Below are positions 1 to 4,654 of a DNA stretch of 5,109 bases, piece after piece (position 1 is the first letter of the stretch; each line of letters begins with the position of its first letter). A model generated the notes under the pieces. The model was not told where the DNA came from. It saw only the letters and a program-made list of their open reading frames with translations, and did not search any database. Both the position numbers and the translations under genes were made by a program. The stretch comes from Treponema sp. (GTDB taxonomy: Bacteria; Spirochaetota; Spirochaetia; Treponematales; Breznakiellaceae): NCBI GenBank assembly GCA_031255815.1, contig JAIRRU010000119.1, positions 1 through 5,109 on the forward strand, written 5' to 3'.

Positions 1-231
1 GTCCAGGACCTGCGGAGCCTGTTTTCCACCTGCCGGCTTTACCAGAAACAGAACAGCCAGCTTAAAAACCGTATCCATTCCCTTCTCAAGGAGCATCTGT
101 ACGGCTTTACCCAGGAAGAGATCTTTAACCGGAAGAAACGGGAAGTCATTCGCGGTATCTCTGGGGACCCCCTGTTGAAGTTCCAGCTGAACCAGCTTAT
201 GGACTTTACCCCGTTAGGTAGACAGTATTAA
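1..231 (+). pseudogene. IS110-family transposase remnant (middle part only)
   Basis: The reading frame is open from the first base to TAA at 229-231 and gives 76 residues, with the 5' part outside the window. The segment reading QNSQLKNRIHSLLKEHLYGF is typical of the arginine/lysine-rich helical linker of IS110 transposases (family form: RTRLKNRIHALL), which lies between the N-terminal DEDD RuvC-like domain and the C-terminal Transposase_20 domain. The frame continues through a second helical stretch (GDPLLKFQLNQLMD) that also fits the family, then ends in a short unrelated tail (FTPLGRQY). None of the conserved C-terminal catalytic domain (about 150 residues, with the GIGP-type motif and catalytic serine) follows in any plus-strand frame, so the gene is truncated at its 3' end and should be inactive. 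Whether the upstream half is intact cannot be seen. The family call is from motif recognition only. Confidence 0.72.
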
Positions 232-591
232 GCGACTTGCCCACAGTTAAACATATTAGGTGCGACATGGTCAAGCGCCGAATGCATACGAATCCTAAAG
301 GCCCGCGGGATTCCGGTTTGCCAGGCCGTTCCGTTTCGCCCCATTCCCGCGGCAAAGCTCCGCCGCATTTTGCCAGCCCTGGTCACGCTTCCTGTGGAAG
401 CGATGCTTCGCAAACGCTTATCCGGGCCGCCAAACCGTCGTGCAGCCGGAACGAGGGCCGCCGCCGGACGGACGGGCTTGCCGTAGTCCGGTTTGCGGGG
501 TATCCGGTATCAGGCGCCTTTTCGGGCGGTTCGCGGTAAATGGCAAATTGCCGCCCTTTATTATCGCGCCCTTATCATCCATACTGGCTTT
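232..591. other. Intergenic region without a supportable gene, rich in short inverted repeats
   Basis: This stretch of about 360 bases separates the transposase remnant from the PHP gene. Open frames exist on both strands, but their translations are Arg/Ser/Pro-rich and resemble no family I know, so I call none of them. It holds an 8-base palindrome CCCGCGGG (302-309), a GGCAAA/TTTGCC pair (351-356 and 369-374), the overlapping hairpins at 386-409, and GGCGCC near 513-518. It may be the degenerate end of the mobile element plus the promoter region of the following gene. A TATCAT hexamer at 573-578 is a possible -10 box for the PHP gene, but no good -35 box accompanies it. Confidence 0.5.
386..409. 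repeat. Two overlapping, mutually exclusive small hairpins
   Basis: CGCTTCC (386-392), a 3-base spacer and GGAAGCG (396-402) form a perfect 7-bp stem. The right arm can instead pair onward, as GAAGC (397-401) with GCTTC (405-409). The layout arm-antiarm-arm allows two alternative folds. No T-run follows on the plus strand, so it is not an obvious terminator. It could be part of a repeated intergenic element or of the mobile-element end. The pairing is directly visible; any role is unknown. Confidence 0.45.
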
Positions 592-1494
592 ATGGTAGAC
601 CTGCACACTCATTCCAGAGCCTCGGACGGAAGCCTGAATCCCGACGAACTTATCCGGGAGGCCTCCCGCCGGGGTCTGCGGGCAATCGCGCTGACCGATC
701 ACGATACCATAAACGGTTTGGGCAGGGCGAAGGATGAGGCCCGGAGGCAGGGAATACTTTTCATCCCCGGCATCGAAATTGAGATTGAGTACCAGGGCGC
801 CGGGGAATTTCACCTGCTTGGCCTGGGAATCGGGCGGCCGAGCCCCGCCTTCCGGGAAGCGGTGGCGGAGCTTTCCCGCCGCCGGGAGCTGCGGAACCGG
901 GAGATTCTTGCGCGTATGAACGAGATGAGCATTGGGGCCACCTGGGAGGAGCTGCTCGCCCTGGCCCGGGGGGATGAAACCCAAAGCGGCGCGGGGCCCG
1001 GGGAAGAGGCGGGCCCTTCCCTGGGGCGGCCCCATTTCGCCGCGCTTCTGGTGAAACGGGGAATAGTAAAAAACCGGGAACAGGCTTTTTCCCGGTACTT
1101 GAGGGAAGGGAAGCCTTTTTACGCGCCCAAGGCGGGCCTGGAATTCGGGCGGGCGGCCGCGCTTATCCGGGAATCGGGGGGAATTCCCGTCCTGGCCCAC
1201 CCCATGTCCCTCTATGCGGCCTGGGGCCGTCTGCCGGCCCTGCTGAAGGAACTGAAAGACAGGGGCCTTGCGGGTATCGAAGCCTGGCACCCCACCGCGA
1301 AACCGCGGGAATGCCGCCGGCTTGAGGATCTGGGGAAGGAGCTCGGCCTCTGCATAAGCGCGGGAAGCGATTTCCACGGCGAAGCCCGGCCGGATCGCAG
1401 GCTGGGCTACACCTGCGGCGGCCGGGAGATAGAGGACAGATTCCTTGAGAACATAGAGGCGGTTTGCAAGCTTTCCAACAACGTTATTGAATAA
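592..1494 (+). CDS. PHP-domain metal-dependent phosphoesterase (YciV/RNase AM-like)
   Basis: The 300-residue protein begins MVDLHTHSRASDGS, the classic start of a PHP domain. Visible metal-ligand motifs are HTH (5-7), TDHD (35-38), GIEIE (60-64), RPHF (147-149 with His148), LAHP (His203) and SDFHG (Asp260, His262). Their order and the roughly 100-residue insertion between the GIE motif and RPH match the YciV/TrpH group. Members of that group hydrolyse 3',5'-nucleoside bisphosphates and, in E. coli, act as a 5'-3' exonuclease on short RNAs and rRNA 5' ends. The length is close to E. coli YciV (about 290). The frame stays open upstream to a TTG at 493, but PHP proteins begin right at this HTH motif, so ATG 592 is the right start. 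No clear Shine-Dalgarno sequence precedes it. A cytoplasmic enzyme with a di- or trinuclear metal centre is expected; the exact substrate is inferred from the family. Confidence 0.9.
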   Translation: MVDLHTHSRASDGSLNPDELIREASRRGLRAIALTDHDTINGLGRAKDEARRQGILFIPGIEIEIEYQGAGEFHLLGLGIGRPSPAFREAVAELSRRRELRNREILARMNEMSIGATWEELLALARGDETQSGAGPGEEAGPSLGRPHFAALLVKRGIVKNREQAFSRYLREGKPFYAPKAGLEFGRAAALIRESGGIPVLAHPMSLYAAWGRLPALLKELKDRGLAGIEAWHPTAKPRECRRLEDLGKELGLCISAGSDFHGEARPDRRLGYTCGGREIEDRFLENIEAVCKLSNNVIE

Positions 1495-1516
1495 GGCCGG
1501 GGCCTTATGGTATAAG
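1487..1516 (+). promoter_or_regulatory. Possible extended -10 promoter for slyD, giving a near-leaderless transcript
   Basis: TTGAAT (1487-1492) is separated by 18 bases from TATAAG (1511-1516), which is preceded by TGG (1508-1510), an extended -10 signature. A start point about seven bases downstream would fall at or beside the slyD ATG (1522). That fits the absence of any Shine-Dalgarno sequence before that ATG. The hexamers are seen directly; promoter activity is inferred and could be chance. Confidence 0.35.
1491..1508. repeat. Perfect 8-bp inverted repeat across the PHP stop codon and the PHP-slyD gap
   Basis: ATAAGGCC (1491-1498), two bases, then GGCCTTAT (1501-1508) form a perfect inverted repeat that includes the TAA of the PHP gene. 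There is no T-run behind it, so it is a poor intrinsic terminator. It lies between the putative -35 and -10 boxes of slyD, where an operator or an mRNA 3'-end stem could sit. The symmetry is certain and the function is not. Confidence 0.5.
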
Positions 1517-1521
1517 TTGCC

Positions 1522-2037
1522 ATGAAAGTAGAAAAAGACCGTGTGGTCGCCATCGACTATACCCTCACGGACGATAATAATCAGGTAATCGATTCTTCCT
1601 CCGGCGCGGAACCCCTGGAGTACCTCCACGGGCACCGCAATATTATCCCCGGCCTGGAACGGGCCCTGGAAGGCATGGCCGCGGGGGACAAGCTTACCCT
1701 TACCGTTTCCGCGGGGGACGCCTATGGCGAGCGGGATGAAAAACTCGTCATGGACGTGCCCCTGTCCCGCTTTGACGGCGTTGAACAGGTCGAGAAGGGG
1801 ATGCAGTTTGAAGCGCAGACCCCGGAAGGCCGCCGGGTGGTAACGGTAACCGGGGTGGACGGCGAAAATGTCACCCTGGACGGGAACCATCCCCTGGCCG
1901 GCAGGGATCTTAACTTCGACGTTACCGTAAAATCGGTCCGGGAGGCGAAGGCGGAGGAGCTTTCCCACGGGCATGTCCATTCCCACGGCCATGATCACGG
2001 ACATTCCTCTGATCACGGGCATCATCACCGGCGTTAA
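1522..2037 (+). CDS. slyD: SlyD-type FKBP peptidyl-prolyl cis-trans isomerase / metallochaperone
   Basis: The 171-residue protein aligns by eye along its length with E. coli SlyD. It has the MKVEKDRVVAIDYTL start, LEYLHGHRNIIPGLERALEG (32-51), and the GDKLTLTVSAGDAYGERDE segment around 55-73. An inserted-in-flap chaperone domain spans about 75-125, and GNHPLAGRDLNFDV (121-134) closes the FKBP fold. Residues 149-169 form a metal-binding tail with 11 histidines and no cysteine, unlike the Cys-containing tail of E. coli SlyD. Part of the tail is encoded by a small direct repeat (GATCACGG at 1993 and 2011). SlyD proteins catalyse prolyl isomerisation, bind unfolded chains and supply Ni(II), for example to hydrogenase maturation. 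The gene starts 27 bases after the PHP stop with no Shine-Dalgarno sequence. It is cytoplasmic, with no signal peptide. Confidence 0.93.
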   Translation: MKVEKDRVVAIDYTLTDDNNQVIDSSSGAEPLEYLHGHRNIIPGLERALEGMAAGDKLTLTVSAGDAYGERDEKLVMDVPLSRFDGVEQVEKGMQFEAQTPEGRRVVTVTGVDGENVTLDGNHPLAGRDLNFDVTVKSVREAKAEELSHGHVHSHGHDHGHSSDHGHHHRR

Positions 2038-2068
2038 ATCCCGCCTGGGGCTGTTTACCGGGTTTGGT

Positions 2069-2428
2069 ATGAAGGGCGGTGATTTTGCCGTTTTTGCCCT
2101 TGCCCTGGGGGTGCTGGTATTCTCCGCCCTGCGGGTATACGCCGCTTCCCCGGTTCCCGCCGCGCTCACCGTCCAGGCCGGGGGGGAGCGCTGGGTGTTC
2201 CCCCTGGACGGGGAGCGGGTTTTTACCGCTCCGGGCCCGCTGGGGGACACGGTAGTGGAACTGAGGGGGAAATCGGCGCGGATACTTTCCTCCCCCTGCG
2301 CCAACCAGACCTGCGTCGCCCAGGGGGCGATTCACGGCCGCGGGCAGTGGCTGGCCTGCCTTCCCAACCGGGTCATGGTATCCATAAGCGGGGACACTGA
2401 AGGGGAGCTCGATTCGCTCGCCTGGTAG
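2069..2428 (+). CDS. Stand-alone NusG domain II protein, membrane-anchored
   Basis: The predicted protein has 119 residues. Residues 6-25 form one hydrophobic helix after MKGGD, so the rest should lie outside the cytoplasm. A beta-rich domain follows, with the hallmark pattern of stand-alone NusG_II proteins: SPCANQTCV (75-83), a G-x-I turn (86-88) and the strand ending LACLPNRVMVSI (95-106). The conserved cysteines are Cys77, Cys82 and Cys97. The frame is open back to an ATG at 1973 inside slyD, but that stretch is a shadow of the histidine tail. ATG 2069, 31 bases after slyD, gives the family's usual short K-x-GD start. The Shine-Dalgarno sequence is weak. Family function is not established. 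Neighbours elsewhere are often Gx-transporter, FMN-binding or Rnf-type redox genes (remembered context), and here a Gx-transporter-like gene follows directly. It is not the transcription factor NusG, because the NGN and KOW domains are absent. Confidence 0.85.
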   Translation: MKGGDFAVFALALGVLVFSALRVYAASPVPAALTVQAGGERWVFPLDGERVFTAPGPLGDTVVELRGKSARILSSPCANQTCVAQGAIHGRGQWLACLPNRVMVSISGDTEGELDSLAW

Positions 2429-2552
2429 CGCGGGCGATTCCCGCCTGGTTTCAGTTCCGGGGGACGCCGGGAGACGCTGCCTGCCCCTGCTGGGGGCTTT
2501 CTGCCTCTTTCTTTCCACTATCGAGTACCTTATCCCCAAACCCCTCCCCTTT
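2388..2552 (+). other. In-frame 5' extension of the Gx-transporter gene; true start not canonical
   Basis: These 55 codons are open and in frame with ATG 2553, back to a TAA at 2385-2387. They include a segment that belongs to the protein: LLGAFCLFLSTIEYLIPKPL just before MRIGLANLPL, which is the first membrane helix and the conserved P-x-P-x-(x)-(I/L)-(R/K)-(L/I)-GLAN region of the family. There is no ATG, GTG or TTG in the stretch. Candidate rare starts are CTG 2481 (GGGAG at 2469-2473, 7-base spacing) and ATT 2412 (AGGGGAG at 2401-2407, 4-base spacing, overlapping the NusG-II gene by 17 bases). CTG 2445 has no clear ribosome-binding site. A sequencing indel or a frameshift from the preceding gene are the alternatives. 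ATG 2553 has only C/T-rich sequence before it and no ribosome-binding site. Confidence 0.65.
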
Positions 2553-3767
2553 ATGCGGATAGGGCTTGCCAACCTTCCCTTAATGCTGGCCCTGGACATC
2601 TTGCCCCTCAGAGCCTGCCTCCTCCTGGCGCTGATCAAAGTGTTGGGCCAGGCCCTTGTTACCGGGACCCTCTTTTCCTACGTGTTCCTCTTTTCCTTTG
2701 CGGGAAGCTTCGCGTCGATCCTGGCTATGTTCGCCCTCCGCCGGTTTCCGGGACCGGAACGGCTGAGCCTGGCGGGAATCGGCGTCGCGGGGGCCATGCT
2801 TTCCAACGGAACCCAGCTTGCCCTGGCCCGTTTTCTGGTCTTCGGCGCGGGGACGCGCTTCCTTATCCCCCCCTTTCTTGCCGCCGGCCTGCTTAGCGGC
2901 CTTGCCCTGGGCCTCTTCTGCGAAAGGTTCCGCTCCCGCTCCCGGTGGTATTCCTCCCGGCTCCGGAAAGCCGGGCCGCGGCCCCTCCCCGCAACGAGCC
3001 GGCCCGGCAACGATCCGGCGCGGGAGAAAGACGGGCCCGGAGCCGAAGGCGGAAAAGCGCCGGGGTTTCCTCTCCGGCTGCGCTTTGCCCGCTTCTTTAG
3101 GGGAAAGGGGCTCATCCTTGCCGGCCTTCTTATGGGGACAGCCTTTCTGCTGAACCCCTCCCTGCCCTTCCGGACGGCGCAGTTTTTGTTTTTCTGGCTC
3201 TGCGCCCTGGTTTCGGGGAGAAAACAGCGGCCCCTGCTCAGCCTCTCGGTAATTGCCGCGGTGGTTCTGGTGAACCTTCTTAGCCCCTACGGCCGGGTGC
3301 TGGCGGAGCTCGGCCCCCTCAGAATAACCGGGGGAAGCCTTACCGCGGGCCTGCTTAAGGGGATAAGCCTGGAAGGCCTCCTCATGCTCTCCGGCGCGCT
3401 CATCTCCTGCGGGGCGCCGGACGCCCTCTACCGGCCCCAGCCCGGACACAACGGCCCCCGCGGTGCGGGGAGAAGCGGCGGAGAGGGGATCGGCGGTTTC
3501 GGAACCCTCCTGGCCGAAAGCTTCCGGCTCTTCGGAAAAATCGGCGAAAAGAAAGGCCGGGTTAAGGTAAAACAGCTTATCGAAGGAATCGACGCCCTCT
3601 TGCTGGAGCTTGAAGAAGAAGAAGCGGAACACGCCGGAGGGCCAAAAACCGCCGCCGGAGAACCGGATGCCCGCGTTGGGGAAAGTCCCGCCAAGCGCCG
3701 GGGAAGGCTGCTCCTCTTTCTGGGAACGCCCCCGGTTATCGCGTTAACTTTGCTGTCCCTGCTGTAA
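2553..3767 (+). CDS. Gx-transporter / heptaprenyl-diphosphate-synthase-component-I-like domain fused to an ECF-T-like membrane domain
   Basis: From the first ATG there are 404 residues; the real protein is longer at its N-terminus (see the entry for 2388-2552). Residues 1-125, with the upstream helix, fit the Gx transporter family (Pfam Hpre_diP_synt_I): GLANLPLMLALDILPL, the GTLFSYVFLFSFAGS helix, the GVAGAMLSNGTQLALA segment and the C-terminal GLLSGLALGLF helix. The usual protein ends there, at about 170 residues. A basic, Pro/Gly-rich linker (126-182) leads to a second membrane block (185-287) with NPSLPF, an LVNLLSPYGRVLAELGPLRITGGSL stretch in two parts (239-250 and 251-263) and a last helix. 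This resembles T components of ECF transporters. A soluble charged segment (318-360, ending in a Glu run) and a final membrane helix (384-404) complete it. S-like proteins of this group are thought to move small hydrophobic or cofactor-like substrates; the substrate is unknown. No ATPase gene lies in the window. The stop is followed by a likely terminator. Confidence 0.75.
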   Translation: MRIGLANLPLMLALDILPLRACLLLALIKVLGQALVTGTLFSYVFLFSFAGSFASILAMFALRRFPGPERLSLAGIGVAGAMLSNGTQLALARFLVFGAGTRFLIPPFLAAGLLSGLALGLFCERFRSRSRWYSSRLRKAGPRPLPATSRPGNDPAREKDGPGAEGGKAPGFPLRLRFARFFRGKGLILAGLLMGTAFLLNPSLPFRTAQFLFFWLCALVSGRKQRPLLSLSVIAAVVLVNLLSPYGRVLAELGPLRITGGSLTAGLLKGISLEGLLMLSGALISCGAPDALYRPQPGHNGPRGAGRSGGEGIGGFGTLLAESFRLFGKIGEKKGRVKVKQLIEGIDALLLELEEEEAEHAGGPKTAAGEPDARVGESPAKRRGRLLLFLGTPPVIALTLLSLL

Positions 3768-3802
3768 AAAACCGCCGCCCCGAATTCCCCGGGAGGGGTT
3801 TT
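3766..3802. terminator. Probable bidirectional terminator between converging genes
   Basis: An A6 run (3766-3771, overlapping the stop codon) precedes a GC-rich imperfect hairpin: CCCG 3779-3782 pairs with CGGG 3790-3793, with further C/G pairs outward past mismatches. A T4 run (3799-3802) follows. Read from the minus strand, the same stem is followed by six Ts. The position between converging genes fits a shared terminator. A second pair, TTTCCC (3830-3835) and GGGAAA (3851-3856), lies just beyond but lacks a T-run. The stem is short, so confidence is moderate. Confidence 0.42.
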
Positions 3803-3877
3803 AATTGCCTGTTTTTTGACTGGAGGGGCTTTCCCGGAACTTCAATTTTTGGGAAACGCTCCGTAACACCCCCGCTT

Positions 3878-4654
3878 TTAGAGATCCCCCACCTTTGTTC
3901 CCAAAAAACGCGCTTTTACAAAATCGGTAAAGGCCTGTTCTCTGCATTCAGCGGTATGGCCCATCCCCGGGTATTCTTTGTACCGGTAAGAAAAAGGATC
4001 GCCTTCAAGCCCTTCAAAAAATCTCCTGTTTCGCCGGTTCCCCTTATACCACGGATCAAATTCCCCGCAGGCGTGCCAGATAACCGGACGCGGCCTGTCG
4101 GTCTTTAGCAGTTGGGCGGCCAGGTACTTTACCGAATAAGATGTCTCGTGTATGTCAGGTTCCGGCCCGAACAGCGCGATACGGTTTTTTGCCACCTTGC
4201 TTCCGTCATTTACGAACTCAAGACTATCGTGATCCCCCGCGGCAAAGGCCCCCACGAATCCGAATACCTCAGGGTAGAGAAGCCCCATCCGTAAACTGCC
4301 GTAGCCCCCGTTTGAAAAACCGGAAATATAATTATCTTCCCGCTTTTCCGACAGCCTGGTGAACATAGCCCGCATTTTTACCGGAAGCTCTTCGCCCAAA
4401 TAGCGGGCGTAGGGAAGCCCGTTCTTCATATCCACGTAACAGGAATAATGAACGTTCGGCATGATCAGGGCTATCCCCGCGGTTTCCGCTATCCTGACGC
4501 AGTGGGTCTTCCGCACCCAGTCGTTGTGATCCCCGTGCCCCCCGTGTAACAGCCAGACAGTTTTAATTTTACTGTTCCCTGCCGGCAGCACCATGTTCAC
4601 ATCCATGTTCATGCGCAGTACATCTGAATATAGATTTATTTCAAGGAAACTCAT
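3878..4654 (-). CDS. Putative esterase, alpha/beta-hydrolase of the EstA / esterase-D type
   Basis: This 258-residue protein has no signal peptide or membrane helix, so it is probably cytoplasmic. It matches the EstA (tributyrin/acetyl-ester hydrolase) pattern. The N-terminal strand LEINLYSDVLRMNMDVNMVLP is typical of the group (residues 4-24). LLHGGHGDHNDWVRKT (35-50) carries the oxyanion-hole HG, and MPN (65-67) follows. The nucleophile elbow is GFSNGGYGS with Ser114. ACGEFDPWYKGN (195-206) carries the probable acid Asp200, and GMGHTAE holds His233. The elbow has Asn where relatives usually have Met (GLSMGG). Such enzymes cleave short-chain acyl esters, including acetylated sugars; the natural substrate here is unknown. 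A clear Shine-Dalgarno sequence, AGAGGAG (minus strand, 4665-4659), lies 4 bases before the ATG and inside the preceding gene. Start and preceding stop overlap as ATGA, so the two are probably co-translated. GC is lower than in the plus-strand genes. Confidence 0.87.
   Translation of the reverse strand: MSFLEINLYSDVLRMNMDVNMVLPAGNSKIKTVWLLHGGHGDHNDWVRKTHCVRIAETAGIALIMPNVHYSCYVDMKNGLPYARYLGEELPVKMRAMFTRLSEKREDNYISGFSNGGYGSLRMGLLYPEVFGFVGAFAAGDHDSLEFVNDGSKVAKNRIALFGPEPDIHETSYSVKYLAAQLLKTDRPRPVIWHACGEFDPWYKGNRRNRRFFEGLEGDPFSYRYKEYPGMGHTAECREQAFTDFVKARFLGTKVGDL

Noticed and set aside
237..539. A 100-codon plus-strand frame between the transposase remnant and the PHP gene
   Set aside because: Its composition is Arg/Ser/Pro-rich, there is no ribosome-binding site and no similarity to any family I know. 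It does not continue the transposase.
559..564. TATTAT as a -10 box upstream of the PHP gene
   Set aside because: No acceptable -35 hexamer lies at 16-18 bases; the sequence there (GTAAAT) does not resemble TTGACA.
493..591. Upstream TTG start for the PHP protein, adding 33 residues
   Set aside because: PHP-domain proteins begin within a few residues of the first HTH motif, and the added residues look non-coding.
1491..1508. Intrinsic terminator after the PHP gene
   Set aside because: The stem is perfect, but the loop would be very small and no T-run follows, so it is listed only as an inverted repeat.
1973..2068. Upstream ATG for the NusG-II protein, inside slyD
   Set aside because: The added 32 residues are the out-of-frame reading of the SlyD histidine tail, and the protein from ATG 2069 already has the normal family start.
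418..2304. A 628-codon open frame on the minus strand
   Set aside because: It lies antisense to the PHP, slyD and NusG-II genes, all of which have clear family motifs. Its translation is Pro/Arg/Gly-rich with no recognisable domain. High GC and third-position bias make such shadows common.
2580..3632. A 350-codon minus-strand open frame opposite the Gx-transporter fusion
   Set aside because: Its translation is low-complexity and charged (Glu/Gly/Lys/Arg) with no domain, and it mirrors the hydrophobic codons of the real plus-strand gene.
4112..4362. Short plus-strand frames opposite the downstream esterase
   Set aside because: They are antisense to a gene with a full catalytic motif set and show no motif or ribosome-binding site of their own.
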